Positions 25,283 to 34,825 of a stretch of 38,446 nt of DNA are shown piece by piece. This DNA comes from Paracoccaceae bacterium (GTDB lineage Bacteria > Pseudomonadota > Alphaproteobacteria > Rhodobacterales > Rhodobacteraceae). The position numbers were made by a program, and so were the translations under genes. The notes beneath the pieces were generated by a model that saw nothing but the letters and a program-made list of their open reading frames with translations, was not told the DNA's origin and searched no databases. Numbering within the stretch: the stretch's first letter is position 1; every line of letters starts with the position of its first letter. The stretch spans positions 1-38,446 of the forward strand of contig SPJP01000020.1 of NCBI GenBank assembly GCA_006844665.1. Reading direction: 5' to 3'.

Positions 25283-26425
25283 ATGCCAAAAGACGCCGTT
25301 TCCCTGACCTCTGCGCTGATCAAATGCGCCTCGGTCACCCCTGAAGAAGGCGGCGCGATTCAGTTGCTGCAGGCCGAGCTGGAGGCCGCGGGATTCGCGT
25401 GCTGGCGCGCGGATCGGGGCGGGATTGCCAACCTATATGCGCGTTGGGGCGATAAGGGCCACGCCAAGACATTTGGCTTTAACGGCCATACCGATGTGGT
25501 GCCCGTGGGGGATCTGGACGCCTGGACCGCCGACCCGTTCGGGGCCGAGATCCGGGACGGCTGGATGTATGGGCGCGGGGCGACAGACATGAAAAGCGGC
25601 GTGGCGGCTTTTGTGGCGGCGGCGATTGAGTTTGTCAGCACCACGCCCCCCGACGGCGCCGTGGTGATCGCGATCACCGGCGATGAGGAGGGCGAGAGCG
25701 TCGATGGCACCGCCGCCTTGCTGGATTGGATGGCCGAACAGGGCGAAGCGATGAGCGTCTGTGTGGTCGGCGAGCCCACCTGCCCCGAGGTGATGGGCGA
25801 TATGATGAAAATCGGGCGGCGCGGGTCTATGACGGCCTTTATCACCGCCACCGGGGTGCAGGGCCATTCGGCCTATCCCCACCGTGCCAAGAACCCTGTC
25901 CCTGCGATGGCCGAACTGGTGCATGCGATCAGCAGTCACAAGCTGGACCAAGGGACCGAACATTTCGATGCCTCGACCCTTGCGGTCACCGGGTTTGATA
26001 CCGGCAATGCGGCCAATAACGTGATCCCGGCCAGCTGCCGCGCCATGGCGAATATCCGGTTCAATGATGCCCATAGCAGCGCGGATCTGACCAAATGGTT
26101 GCAGGCCGAAATCGACAAAGTGGCCGCCAAGACCGGGGTGAGCTTTGACATGCGGCTGAAAGTGTCGGGCGAAAGCTTTATCACCCCGCCCGGCGCGCTG
26201 TCGGATCTGATCGGGGCCTCGGTCCTGGCGGAAACGGGCGTGACGCCGGTGCTGAGCACAACGGGGGGCACGTCGGATGCGCGGTTTGTCAAACATCACT
26301 GCCCGGTGGTCGAATTCGGCTTGGTCGGCAAAACCATGCACCAGGTGGACGAAAGGGTCGAAGTAACCCAGATCGAAGCCCTGACCCGCATCTATGGCCG
26401 AATCCTGAAGGACTATTTTACGTGA
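25283..26425 (+). CDS. dapE: Succinyl-diaminopimelate desuccinylase
   Basis: The 380-residue M20-family metallohydrolase removes succinate from N-succinyl-LL-diaminopimelate in the lysine/peptidoglycan pathway. Zinc ligands are visible: FNGHTDVVP with H69, TDMKSG with the bridging D102, the catalytic and metal glutamates in DEEGES (E135-E136), and the C-terminal [10 protein letters not shown] with the last histidine. The dimerisation domain [14 protein letters not shown] lies in the middle. GGAG is nine bases before the ATG. The following acetyltransferase overlaps by four bases (GTGA), so the two are translated together. dapD is on the same strand upstream. Confidence 0.95.
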   Translation: MPKDAVSLTSALIKCASVTPEEGGAIQLLQAELEAAGFACWRADRGGIANLYARWGDKGHAKTFGFNGHTDVVPVGDLDAWTADPFGAEIRDGWMYGRGATDMKSGVAAFVAAAIEFVSTTPPDGAVVIAITGDEEGESVDGTAALLDWMAEQGEAMSVCVVGEPTCPEVMGDMMKIGRRGSMTAFITATGVQGHSAYPHRAKNPVPAMAELVHAISSHKLDQGTEHFDASTLAVTGFDTGNAANNVIPASCRAMANIRFNDAHSSADLTKWLQAEIDKVAAKTGVSFDMRLKVSGESFITPPGALSDLIGASVLAETGVTPVLSTTGGTSDARFVKHHCPVVEFGLVGKTMHQVDERVEVTQIEALTRIYGRILKDYFT

Positions 26426-26847
26426 CATTGCGGGTTGCGACCACCCAAGCCGAACTGGACGGCTGCATCGCCCTGCGGATCGAGGTGTTTGTGGATGAAC
26501 AGGACGTGCCCATGGACGAGGAGCTGGACGGTCGTGATGATGGCGCGCTGCATGTTTTAGCCGGACCGGACGCAGCACCCCATTGTGTGGCGCGGGTTCA
26601 GTTGCTGGGGGATGTGGCCAAGATCGAACGGGTGTGCGTGGCCAAGCAGGCCCGGGGCACCGGGCTGGGGGCCGATTTGATCCGCTTTATTCATGCCGTC
26701 ATGGCGGACCGGCACCAGGTTGCCTCGTTCAAGCTGGAAGCCCAGACCTATGCCCTGCAATTTTACGAAAAACTGGGCTATTTGGCCCAAGGCGAGGAGT
26801 TTCTGGACGCCGGAATCCCGCATTACCTGATGACGCGGCCCGCCTGA
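26422..26847 (+). CDS. GNAT-family N-acetyltransferase
   Basis: The 141-residue protein has the compact GNAT fold of the YjcF/ElaA kind: [20 protein letters not shown] at the N-terminus, [19 protein letters not shown] with the acetyl-CoA pyrophosphate loop (RGTGLG), and [18 protein letters not shown] followed by IPHYLM. The substrate cannot be told. Its GTG start overlaps the dapE stop (GTGA), and the next gene, RNase R, begins 18 bases after it, so it sits in an operon dapE-GNAT-rnr. Length is normal for the subfamily. Confidence 0.9.
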   Translation: MTLRVATTQAELDGCIALRIEVFVDEQDVPMDEELDGRDDGALHVLAGPDAAPHCVARVQLLGDVAKIERVCVAKQARGTGLGADLIRFIHAVMADRHQVASFKLEAQTYALQFYEKLGYLAQGEEFLDAGIPHYLMTRPA

Positions 26848-26865
26848 CCTGATACCGCGCGAGGC

Positions 26866-29133
26866 ATGATCAATCAGCCATCCCGTCAAGACATCCTCGA
26901 TTTCGTCGCCGAAAACCCCGACAAAGCCAATAAACGCGAGATCGCGCGCGCCTTTGGGATCAAGGGGGCTGCTCGGATCGAGCTGAAGGCCACTTTGCGT
27001 GCGCTAGAGGCCGAGGGCCTGCTGCAAAAGAAAGCCCGCCGGTTCCGCCAGCCGGGCACCCTGCCCCCTGTGACTGTGGTAGAGGCGTTGGCCCCCGACG
27101 ATCAGGGCGATTTGTTTTTGCGGCCGATGGAATGGGACGGCGAGGGCGACGCGCCTTTGGTGCTGTTTCACGCCAAGCGCGGTGATCCGGCGATTGGCAA
27201 GGGCGACCGGCTGTTGGTGCGGATCGCCAAGGCCACGGGGCAGGACCATCTGTATGAAGGTCGGTTGATCCGGCGGATTGGCAGCACCCGGGGCGACAAG
27301 CCGAAACTGCTGGGCGTGTTCCGCAAAAGCGCCGAGGGCGGGCGGATCGTGCCGATTGAAAAAGGGTCGGACAAGGAATGGCGGGTGATCGGGCACGGCG
27401 TGAACGGCGCGCTCGATGGCGAGCTGGTCGAGGCGGTTCAAACCGGACCACGGTCGCGGATGGGGCTGCCTTTGGCCGAAATCTCGGCCCGGCTGGGCGA
27501 CCCGATGGCGGCAAAATCTGTGTCGCTGATGGCGATCCATGCCCATGGCATTGCCGATGACTTTCCCGAAGATGTGATCCGTGAGGCCGAGGCCGCGAAG
27601 CCCCCGGTTTTGGGCAAACGCGAAGACCTGCGCGATATTGCCTTGCTGACCATTGATCCCGCTGACGCGCGGGACCGGGATGATGCGGTTTGCGCCATGG
27701 CCGACACCGACCCGAACAATCCCGGCGGACATATCCTGTGGGTCGCGATTGCCGATGTGGCCGCCTATGTGGTCCCCGGATCTGCCCTGGATACCGAGGC
27801 GCGGCAGCGGGGCAATTCCACCTATTTCCCTGACCGTGTCGTGCCGATGCTGCCCGATGGTCTGTCTGGCGATCTGTGTTCGCTGCATGAAAACGTGGAC
27901 CGGGCCTGCATGGCCGTGCGCATGGTTCTGGCTGCTGACGGCACCAAGATCAGCCACCGGTTTACCCGCGGGCTGATGCGGTCGCGCGCCTCGCTGGCTT
28001 ATGAGCAAGCCCAAGCCGCGATTGACGGCACGGATCATGGTGTACCCGAGGAGCTGGTCGACGGCGTCTTGCGCCCGTTGTGGGACGCCTTCGGTGCGTT
28101 GAAACAGGCGCGCGAGGCGCGACAGCCCCTTGCGCTAGAGCTGCCTGAGCGGCGGATCGAGTTGGACGAGGCGGGGCAAGTAACCTCGGTCGCGTTTCGG
28201 GATCGGTTTGACGCCCATAAGCTGATCGAAGAATGCATGGTGCTGGCCAATGTGGCGGCGGCGGAAACGCTGGTTGCCAAAGCCTCGCCCTTGTTGTTCC
28301 GGGTCCATGAAGAACCCAGTGTCGAGAAGATGGAAAGCCTGCGCGAGGTCGCAAAGGCCGCCGGGTTGAACCTGGCCAAGGGGCAAGTGCTGCAGACCCG
28401 GCATTTGAACAGCCTGTTACAGCAAGCCGCTGGCCGTGATGATGCCGAGCTGATCAACCTGTCCACCCTGCGCGCGATGACCCAGGCCTATTACGGGCCG
28501 CAGAATTTCGGCCATTTTGGGCTGGCTTTGCGGAACTATGCGCATTTCACCTCGCCCATCCGGCGCTATGCCGATCTGATTGTGCATCGCTCGCTGATTT
28601 CGGCCCATGGCTGGGGCAAGGACGGGCTGAGCCTGCGCGATGAGGAACAGATGGCTGATACCGGCACGTTGATTTCCGAGGCCGAGCGACGCTCGATGGC
28701 GGCGGAGCGGGACACGGTGGACCGCTATCTGGCGTCCTATCTGGCAGACCGCGTTGGCGGCGAGTTTTCCGGGCGGATTTCCGGGATCGCGCGGTTTGGC
28801 GTGTTTGTGAAGATGGACGAAACCGGGGCGGATGGGCTGGTGCCGATCCGCAGTCTGGGATCTGAATATTTCCACCATGACGCGGAAACCAACACCCTGA
28901 CCGGGCGCGACAGCGGCACGGTGATTGCGCTGGGGCAGCGGGTTTTGGTGCGGTTGGCCGAGGCGACGCCGATCACCGGCGGGTTGCTGCTGGAGCTGTT
29001 AGAAATCGACGGCAAGGCCCGCAAACCGGCCCGGCGCACCCATCGCGGGCGGCCGGTGAAATCATCCATGAAGGGGCGCACCCGGGCCAAGACGGCGAAG
29101 GCCAAGATCAAAAGCGCCCGTAAGCGGAGCTAG
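26866..29133 (+). CDS. rnr: Ribonuclease R
   Basis: The 755-residue 3'-5' exoribonuclease degrades structured RNA and takes part in rRNA and mRNA quality control. The N-terminus is a winged-helix domain (NKREIARAFGIKGAARIELK, residues about 23-42). Two cold-shock-like OB domains follow. The RNB catalytic domain has DPADARDRDDAV at 264-275, with the Mg-binding aspartates, and HFTSPIRRYADL. The C-terminal S1 domain starts near residue 628 (FSGRISGIARFGVFVKMD), and a very basic tail (RTRAKTAKAKIKSARKRS) ends the protein. GAGG precedes the ATG. Everything is in normal order and length. Confidence 0.95.
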   Translation: MINQPSRQDILDFVAENPDKANKREIARAFGIKGAARIELKATLRALEAEGLLQKKARRFRQPGTLPPVTVVEALAPDDQGDLFLRPMEWDGEGDAPLVLFHAKRGDPAIGKGDRLLVRIAKATGQDHLYEGRLIRRIGSTRGDKPKLLGVFRKSAEGGRIVPIEKGSDKEWRVIGHGVNGALDGELVEAVQTGPRSRMGLPLAEISARLGDPMAAKSVSLMAIHAHGIADDFPEDVIREAEAAKPPVLGKREDLRDIALLTIDPADARDRDDAVCAMADTDPNNPGGHILWVAIADVAAYVVPGSALDTEARQRGNSTYFPDRVVPMLPDGLSGDLCSLHENVDRACMAVRMVLAADGTKISHRFTRGLMRSRASLAYEQAQAAIDGTDHGVPEELVDGVLRPLWDAFGALKQAREARQPLALELPERRIELDEAGQVTSVAFRDRFDAHKLIEECMVLANVAAAETLVAKASPLLFRVHEEPSVEKMESLREVAKAAGLNLAKGQVLQTRHLNSLLQQAAGRDDAELINLSTLRAMTQAYYGPQNFGHFGLALRNYAHFTSPIRRYADLIVHRSLISAHGWGKDGLSLRDEEQMADTGTLISEAERRSMAAERDTVDRYLASYLADRVGGEFSGRISGIARFGVFVKMDETGADGLVPIRSLGSEYFHHDAETNTLTGRDSGTVIALGQRVLVRLAEATPITGGLLLELLEIDGKARKPARRTHRGRPVKSSMKGRTRAKTAKAKIKSARKRS

Positions 29134-29227
29134 GCCGAGCATCAGTTTCCTGCGACAATTGTCTTTGGTTTGGCAACAATGCATCTATGCTGCGCCCATA
29201 TCTACAGGCACAGGAGGCCAGCAGCCT

Positions 29228-30553
29228 ATGCGAGCGGGCTGGATTGTTGCGATATTGGCAACGATGTGCGCGCAGATGTCTTGGGCATTGGCGCCGACGG
29301 AAACTGTGCGCCCGGCCCCCAGAGCAACCATTTCCCCAAATGGCGCCGCGACAGTCTTGGCGGTCGCGCTGTCCCCCCGGCCCCAAGCGCGGGGGCGTGT
29401 GCCGCAGCAAACTGTGCCGTTTGTTGCCAGCAATCCGGGTGGCTTTGCCGCCTGGCAGGCCGGGTTTCGCGCCCGGGCTTTGCGCGCAGGGATCACGGCC
29501 CAAACCTTTGACACCGCCTTTGCCGGGGCACAGTTTTTGCCCCGCATTGTGGAGTTGGACCAGAACCAATCGGAATTTACCAAGCAGATCTGGGATTACC
29601 TGGATACCGCCGTGTCCGAAAGCCGTGTGCGCAACGGAAAACGGTATTTCGCGGAACATCAGCGGGTCCTGGAGCGGGTCGAGCGGCAATATGGTGTGAA
29701 GGCCGAGATTGTGGCCGCCATCTGGGGGTTAGAGAGCGCCTATGGATCCATGCGGGGCAACAGCCGGGTGATTGACGCCATGGCCTCGCTTGCATTCGAG
29801 GGACGGCGCAGGGCGTATTTTGAGACCGAGCTGATCGCCGCCCTGCGGATCTTGCAATCGGGTGACACGGTGCCTGCACGGATGACCGGATCCTGGGCCG
29901 GGGCGATGGGGCATACGCAATTTATGCCGACCAGCTATCTGGCCCATGCGGTGGATGCGACCGGGGATGGCAGGCGCGATATTTGGGGCGACAGCCCGAC
30001 TGATGCGTTGGCGTCCACCGCGAATTATTTGAAAGCGTCGGGCTGGGTGACGGGGCAGCCTTGGGGCATGGAAGTTACCCTGCCCCGGGGGTTCGACTAT
30101 GCCCAAACGGGCGAGCGGACCAAGCGGCCTGTCAGGTATTGGGCCAGCCTTGGGGTCAGGTTGGCAAATGGCGCAGCGATTCCGGATCACGGGCAATCGT
30201 CGATCCTGGTGCCTGCGGGATCTAAGGGCGCGGCGTTCGTTATCTTTGACAATTTCCATGTGATCGAGACCTATAATCCAGCCGACGCCTATGTGATCGG
30301 GGTGGGTCATCTGGCCGACCGCATTGCCGGGGGTGGGCCGATCCGGGGAAGTTGGCCGCGCGGCGACCGTGCGCTTAGCCTGTCCGAGAAGATCCAGCTG
30401 CAGCACAGTCTGGAACGCGCCGGGTTTTCGCCAGGCAAGTTTGACGGGATTATCGGGCCCAATACGATCAACGCGATCCAGCGCTATCAGGCCAGTATCG
30501 GGGTCACGCCGGATGGATATGCATCGGCCAGATTGTTGGAAAGGTTGCGCTGA
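29228..30553 (+). CDS. Lytic murein transglycosylase (MltB type) with peptidoglycan-binding domain
   Basis: The 441-residue protein has a signal peptide (MRAGWIVAILATMCAQMSWA). It then has an MltB-type SLT_2 transglycosylase domain: FAAWQAGFRARALRAGI, VAAIWGLESAYGSMRGN with the catalytic glutamate E169, FEGRRRAYFETELIAAL, and GAMGHTQFMPTSYL. The C-terminus carries a PG_binding_1 domain (LQHSLERAGFSPGKFDGIIG, then NAIQRYQASIGVTPDGYA). It cleaves glycan strands of peptidoglycan in the periplasm. The frame is open upstream to 29159, but AGGAGG ten bases before the ATG at 29228 and the signal peptide fix the start. No lipobox cysteine is seen, so it is soluble or loosely bound. Confidence 0.93.
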   Translation: MRAGWIVAILATMCAQMSWALAPTETVRPAPRATISPNGAATVLAVALSPRPQARGRVPQQTVPFVASNPGGFAAWQAGFRARALRAGITAQTFDTAFAGAQFLPRIVELDQNQSEFTKQIWDYLDTAVSESRVRNGKRYFAEHQRVLERVERQYGVKAEIVAAIWGLESAYGSMRGNSRVIDAMASLAFEGRRRAYFETELIAALRILQSGDTVPARMTGSWAGAMGHTQFMPTSYLAHAVDATGDGRRDIWGDSPTDALASTANYLKASGWVTGQPWGMEVTLPRGFDYAQTGERTKRPVRYWASLGVRLANGAAIPDHGQSSILVPAGSKGAAFVIFDNFHVIETYNPADAYVIGVGHLADRIAGGGPIRGSWPRGDRALSLSEKIQLQHSLERAGFSPGKFDGIIGPNTINAIQRYQASIGVTPDGYASARLLERLR

Positions 30554-30652
30554 AGCCACGGCGCGGCGTTACGTGCGGCATCTGCCCCCTAGCCTTTTGC
30601 CCAAGGGTACGTTACGGGCCGCCCAACTCCTCTTTATCCGAAAGACGCCCTT

Positions 30653-32473
30653 ATGGAATTGCGCAATATTGCGATCATCGCCCACGTGGACCACGGTAAG
30701 ACCACATTGGTGGACGAACTGCTGAAACAGTCCGGCACTTACCGCGAGAATCAGGCGACCACAGAGCGCGCCATGGACAGCAACGACCTAGAGCGGGAAC
30801 GGGGCATTACCATCTTTGCCAAGCCGACCTCGGTCGAGTGGAAGGGCACACGGATCAACATCGTGGACACCCCTGGCCACGCCGATTTCGGCGGCGAGGT
30901 TGAGCGGATCTTGTCCATGGTGGACGGTGTTGTGCTGCTGGTGGATGCGGCCGAAGGGCCCATGCCGCAAACGAAATTCGTGACCTCGAAAGCGCTGGCC
31001 TTGGGTCTGCGCCCGATTGTGGTTCTGAACAAGGTCGACAAGCCCGATGCGGAACCCGACCGCGCGTTGGACGAATGCTTTGATTTGTTCTCGTCCTTGG
31101 ACGCAAACGAAGACCAGCTTGATTTCCCACATCTTTATGCCTCTGGCCGGTCAGGCTGGGCGGATGCGGAATTGGACGGCCCGCGCAAGGATCTGAACGC
31201 GTTGTTCGATCTTGTCGTGCGCCACGTGCCGCCGCCCCGTCAGTTGGCCCGTAAGGACGAAGATTTCCGCATGCTGGCAACCACCCTTGGCAGTGACCCG
31301 TTTGTGGGCCGTCTGCTGACAGGCCGGGTTGAATCCGGGTCTTTGAAAGTGGGGGCAACTGTTCAGGCCCTGTCGCGCATCGGCCAAAAGATCGAGCAGT
31401 TCCGCGTGACCCGTATTCAGGCGTTCCGGGGTCTGGCCCAGCAGGATATCGACGCGGCCGAAGCGGGCGATATCGTCAGCATCGCGGGCATGTCGAAGGC
31501 CACCGTGGCCGATACGATCTGTGCGCTGGCTGTCGACACACCGCTTGATTCGCAGCCCATCGACCCGCCCACCATCACAGTGACCTTCGGGATCAACGAT
31601 TCGCCTTTGGCGGGTCGGGACGGCAAAAAAGTACAGTCGCGGGTTATCCGTGACCGTCTGATGAAAGAAGCCGAATCCAACGTTGCGATTAAAATCAGCG
31701 ACACCCCCGGCGGCGAGGCCTTTGAGGTCGCGGGTCGCGGCGAATTGCAGATGGGTGTTTTGATCGAAAACATGCGCCGGGAAGGGTTTGAGCTGAGCAT
31801 CTCTCGTCCTCAGGTTCTGTTCCGGGACATTGACGGTGTGCGTCACGAGCCTATCGAAGAAGTCACCATCGACGTGGATGACGAATATTCCGGCTCGGTC
31901 ATCGAAAAGATCACCGGCCCACGCAAAGGCGACCTGGCCGAGATGAAGCAAGCGGGCGCGGGCAAAACCCGGATCATCGCTCATGTGCCGTCCCGCGGAC
32001 TGATCGGCTATCACGGCGAGTTTCTGACCGACACGCGCGGCACTGGTGTTCTGAACCGCGTGTTCCACGAATGGGCGCCGTTCAAAGGCCCGATCCCAGG
32101 GCGCCGTCAGGGTGTTCTGATTTCGATGGAAAAGGGCGTTTCCGTGGCCTACGCGCTGTGGAAGCTGGAAGATCGCGGCAAGTTCTTTATCGGTGCGCAG
32201 GAAGATGTCTATACCGGCATGATCCTGGGCGAGCACAGCCGGGACAACGACCTGGAAATCAACCCGCTGAAGGGCAAACAGCTGACCAACGTTCGCGCCA
32301 GCGGCACGGATGAAGCCGTGCGCCTGACCACGCCGGTTAAGATGACCCTAGAGCAAGCCATCGCCTATATCGACGATGACGAGCTGGTTGAGGTCACCCC
32401 AAGCTCGATCCGGTTGCGCAAGCGTTATCTGGACCCACACGAGCGTAAGCGGCATTCCCGCGCGGGCCAGTAA
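30653..32473 (+). CDS. typA: Translational GTPase TypA/BipA
   Basis: The 606-residue GTPase of the EF-G family binds ribosomes and helps large-subunit assembly and stress adaptation. G motifs are in order: AHVDHGKTT at 10-18, RGITI in switch [15 protein letters not shown] in switch II, and NKVDKPDA for guanine recognition. The family-specific C-terminus includes [20 protein letters not shown] and [18 protein letters not shown]. Length is typical. No strong ribosome binding site is visible before the ATG. It is convergent with the PAP2 phosphatase; only ten bases separate the two stops. Confidence 0.96.
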   Translation: MELRNIAIIAHVDHGKTTLVDELLKQSGTYRENQATTERAMDSNDLERERGITIFAKPTSVEWKGTRINIVDTPGHADFGGEVERILSMVDGVVLLVDAAEGPMPQTKFVTSKALALGLRPIVVLNKVDKPDAEPDRALDECFDLFSSLDANEDQLDFPHLYASGRSGWADAELDGPRKDLNALFDLVVRHVPPPRQLARKDEDFRMLATTLGSDPFVGRLLTGRVESGSLKVGATVQALSRIGQKIEQFRVTRIQAFRGLAQQDIDAAEAGDIVSIAGMSKATVADTICALAVDTPLDSQPIDPPTITVTFGINDSPLAGRDGKKVQSRVIRDRLMKEAESNVAIKISDTPGGEAFEVAGRGELQMGVLIENMRREGFELSISRPQVLFRDIDGVRHEPIEEVTIDVDDEYSGSVIEKITGPRKGDLAEMKQAGAGKTRIIAHVPSRGLIGYHGEFLTDTRGTGVLNRVFHEWAPFKGPIPGRRQGVLISMEKGVSVAYALWKLEDRGKFFIGAQEDVYTGMILGEHSRDNDLEINPLKGKQLTNVRASGTDEAVRLTTPVKMTLEQAIAYIDDDELVEVTPSSIRLRKRYLDPHERKRHSRAGQ

Positions 32474-32483
32474 GGCCTTTGAT

Positions 32484-33269
32484 TTACTGAAAAATCGTGG
32501 CGATCCGGCGCAAAGCCGGGCGCCACAAATGGGCCTGCAGACTGCGCAGATCGTTGCGCAGGTTCCGCAAAGAAAAGCTTGGCAAATGGGCTTTCATGTT
32601 CAGGGCCCAGAACAATCCTAACGCCACAAAAGCCATCATCCAGCCGCCAAGGGTAATGTCCGACAGGAAATGTCGGCCCTTGACCACGCGCAGCACGGCA
32701 AAGAGCACCGCGATCACGCTTAGCCCTGTGACCAGCAAAGGGTGGTAGCGCGGCGCGATCCAGCGCCAGGCCAGCACGCCCACCACAATCGCAAACATGA
32801 CAGAGGCCGCCCCTTCGCCGGACACGAAGGAGCAGTTGCTGGCGCATTGGTCGGCGATCTGAAACGGCGGGGTAAACTGCGCGTCGCCGCCAAACTGTTC
32901 CAAATGGGCGGGACGGGCGCGGCCCCAATGGCTTTTGAACAGGGCGTTGACCAGCAGGCCTGGGCCAAGGACAAAGCTAAGCCAACCAAACAGCCAGACA
33001 TTGGCCGGGGTATGGGCGCGGTAGCCCAGCATCAGGGTGATGATCCACATAACCAGACAGCCCAGCGTCAGCAGAAGGGTCAGGTTCCAGAAAGCATTGC
33101 GCACGACCTCTAGCCACGCCAAATCGGCAAGGGGAAAGCCGCCATCCGCATAGAACAGCCCGGCGACCCACAGATCAATGCCCGGCCAGGTGGCGAACAG
33201 AATATGGCTAAGGGCCAGACCAGCCGTCAGGATGAACGCGGCCCTTTGTAAGGTCAGGTCACGCAACAT
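32484..33269 (-). CDS. PAP2-superfamily phosphatase, membrane-bound
   Basis: The 261-residue integral membrane protein has about six hydrophobic segments and the three PAP2 motifs: KSHWGRARP (K112, R119, P120), SFVSGEG at 148-153, and RVVKGRHFLSD (R194, H200, D204). The second motif has SGE where classic PAP2 enzymes have SGH, so one catalytic histidine is replaced by E152. LpxE/LpxF-like lipid A and lipid phosphatases are the nearest functional idea, but the substrate is unknown. It lies three bases after the stop of the LacI-type regulator, so the two are probably translated together. Its stop lies ten bases from convergent typA. Confidence 0.85.
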   Translation of the reverse strand: MLRDLTLQRAAFILTAGLALSHILFATWPGIDLWVAGLFYADGGFPLADLAWLEVVRNAFWNLTLLLTLGCLVMWIITLMLGYRAHTPANVWLFGWLSFVLGPGLLVNALFKSHWGRARPAHLEQFGGDAQFTPPFQIADQCASNCSFVSGEGAASVMFAIVVGVLAWRWIAPRYHPLLVTGLSVIAVLFAVLRVVKGRHFLSDITLGGWMMAFVALGLFWALNMKAHLPSFSLRNLRNDLRSLQAHLWRPALRRIATIFQ

Positions 33270-33272
33270 CGC

Positions 33273-34301
33273 TTAGCCCGGCGTTCGCAGGGTTTCGCCC
33301 GGATCCAGCATTGGGGTCAGCTCTATTGTTTCGCCCTCTTGCGGAGTTTCGAGCCGGTCCAGGATCATCCGAGCCGCAGTTCGCCCAATTTCAGCACGAC
33401 AGCTGTCGACCGTGGCCAGTTTGCGGGACAATCCGTTGAGTTCAGTCACTGCGTTAAAGCCAGCAAGCCCAAGTTTGCCGGGGATGTCATAGCCCTGTTC
33501 CAGACAATACTGCAGACCACCGACGCCCGTGATGTCGTTGGAATAATACAGAAAGTCCAGATTCGGCGAGCGTTTGAGCATCGCGATTGTCATTTCGCGG
33601 CCCTTAGCGATTGAGGACGTGCCTTCGTAGAATTCTTCGTCCGCAAGCTGTACGCCTGCGGCCTCTAGCTCTGACTTGAGGCCTTGCAAGCGTTTGCGGC
33701 CCCGGTGATCCCTGTCCATGACAGAGCCCAGAAAGCCGATCTTGCGATAGCCCGATTCCAGGATCTGTTTGGCCATGATCCGGCCCGCGCGATCATGGGA
33801 AATGCCTACCGCGCAGTCTACAGGATCGCCGTCGGTATCCATAATCTCGATCACCGGCACGCCAGAGCTGGCCAGCATGGCGCGGGACGCATCAGAATGT
33901 TCCAGCCCTGCGATAATCATACCAGACGGGCGCCAGGACAGCATTTCGTACAGGACTTTTTCCTCTTTCCCCGGACGGTAGTCGGTCACGCCCAGAACAG
34001 GCTGCAACACGGTGCCTTCCAGCTCGGCCGAGATGCCGGACAGGACCTCGGGGAACACAAGGTTGCCCATGCTGGGAATGATCACCGCGACCAAATTAAC
34101 CCGGCTGGACGCCAAGGAACCCGCGATCTTGTTTGGCACATATCCCATGGTCCGGGCCGTTTCCAAAACCCGTTCGCGGGTGGCCGGGCTGACATCACCA
34201 CGGGCCCGCAGAACGCGGCTGACGGTCATTTCTGAAACGCCTGATTGCTCGGCCACATCCCGAAGGGTCAAAGGCCGGCGAGGAGGAATTGGGTTAGCCA
34301 T
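33273..34301 (-). CDS. LacI-family transcriptional regulator
   Basis: The 342-residue protein has an N-terminal LacI helix-turn-helix (LTLRDVAEQSGVSEMTVSRVL at about 11-31, followed by the hinge helix VPNKIAGSLAS) and a periplasmic-binding-protein-like sensor domain (NLVAVIIPSMGNLVFPEVL, ending in a C-terminal MILDRLETPQ). It is near the gluconate/GntR branch of the family in style, so a sugar or sugar acid effector is likely, but no transport or catabolic operon is adjacent. The frame is open to 34427, but the family start and an ATG with GGA upstream put the start at 34301. A LacI-type operator lies at 34357-34370. The PAP2 gene follows after three bases. Confidence 0.92.
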   Translation of the reverse strand: MANPIPPRRPLTLRDVAEQSGVSEMTVSRVLRARGDVSPATRERVLETARTMGYVPNKIAGSLASSRVNLVAVIIPSMGNLVFPEVLSGISAELEGTVLQPVLGVTDYRPGKEEKVLYEMLSWRPSGMIIAGLEHSDASRAMLASSGVPVIEIMDTDGDPVDCAVGISHDRAGRIMAKQILESGYRKIGFLGSVMDRDHRGRKRLQGLKSELEAAGVQLADEEFYEGTSSIAKGREMTIAMLKRSPNLDFLYYSNDITGVGGLQYCLEQGYDIPGKLGLAGFNAVTELNGLSRKLATVDSCRAEIGRTAARMILDRLETPQEGETIELTPMLDPGETLRTPG

Positions 34302-34637
34302 GCAAGTTCCGTCACAAATAGAGTTCCCATTGCAATACCGCTTTGCTTTGGACTTGTCCAAGCGCTTGCAACAGGTCCAGTGGCCCAGACGGCAAGATTC
34401 TTGCGAAACGAAGGGGATAGGCCCCATTTTCTGTCCAAAGGTGGGAAAATCCAGGCCAAAACGAACGCTTGGTTTTGCGCTAACAGGCCAGATTCTGTTT
34501 GTCGTCGCTGTCTGCTGCTAAACACCAGTTTTACTGCCAGGCGAACATCACCACTGGCAGGTTCCAGCGGGCGCAGTTATGACTTAGAGGACAAGAAAGG
34601 GCGGCTAGAAGGTTTTGGCCGGTCTTTCAACCAAAAC
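34302..34637. other. Gap between the LacI-type regulator and tRNA-Arg
   Basis: This stretch of 336 bases holds no credible gene. Its left part is the promoter region of the regulator, with the operator-like site at 34357-34370 and an adjoining TTGGAC/GTCCAA inverted repeat at 34348-34361. The remainder shows nothing specific, except a 7-bp inverted repeat (GTTTTGG at 34612-34618 and CCAAAAC at 34631-34637) directly against the tRNA, which may be chance. Confidence 0.5.
34357..34370. promoter_or_regulatory. LacI-family operator-like palindrome
   Basis: TCCAAGCGCTTGCA is centred on CAAGCGCTTG with the CG step usual for LacI-family sites; it differs at one base from the TGNNANCGNTNNCA pattern of CcpA-like sites. 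It lies about 55 bases before the regulator start. Autoregulation of the LacI-type gene is the simplest reading; the effector and other targets are unknown. Confidence 0.55.
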
Positions 34638-34714
34638 GGCCCCGTGGCTCAACTGGATAGAGCAGCCCCCTCCTAAGGGGCAGGTTGCAGGTTCGAATCC
34701 TGCCGGGGTCACCA
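34638..34714 (+). tRNA. tRNA-Arg (anticodon CCT)
   Basis: A full 77-base cloverleaf is present. The acceptor arm GGCCCCG pairs with CGGGGTC, with one G-U pair, and CCA is encoded at 34712-34714. The D arm is GGCTCAACTGGATAGAGC, the anticodon stem GCCCC/GGGGC encloses the loop CTCCTAA with anticodon CCT, and the T arm is GCAGGTTCGAATCCTGC. It reads AGG arginine codons. No integrase or repeated tRNA end is seen nearby, so there is no evidence that it serves as an integration site here. Confidence 0.95.
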
Positions 34715-34825
34715 AATGGCTTGTAAAATTGGCCTGTTGCAAAGCTTCTTCCGCTTTGAAAGCTTGGTGTTAGCAATTGTATCCATGCCCAGGTTGGTCC
34801 GGACATAAACAAAGGGATTTGCGGG

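Noticed and set aside
25433-26578. Long minus-strand open frame of 381 codons opposite dapE
   Set aside because: It is antisense to a clear dapE with all metal ligands; the translation is rich in Arg, His and Pro with no family motif, a typical shadow in high-GC DNA.
27004-28038. Minus-strand open frame of 344 codons opposite rnr
   Set aside because: It lies wholly within RNase R on the other strand and lacks recognisable domains.
31151-32236. Minus-strand open frame of 361 codons opposite typA
   Set aside because: The opposite strand encodes complete TypA; the antisense product has shadow composition and no ribosome binding site.
34302-34427. N-terminal extension of the LacI-type regulator
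   Set aside because: The extension is Cys/Lys-rich, precedes the normal family start and would include the operator-like site.
34612-34637. Seven-bp inverted repeat touching the tRNA-Arg 5' end, considered as an attachment or processing site
   Set aside because: No integrase or duplicated tRNA end is present, and a 7-bp repeat at this distance can occur by chance.
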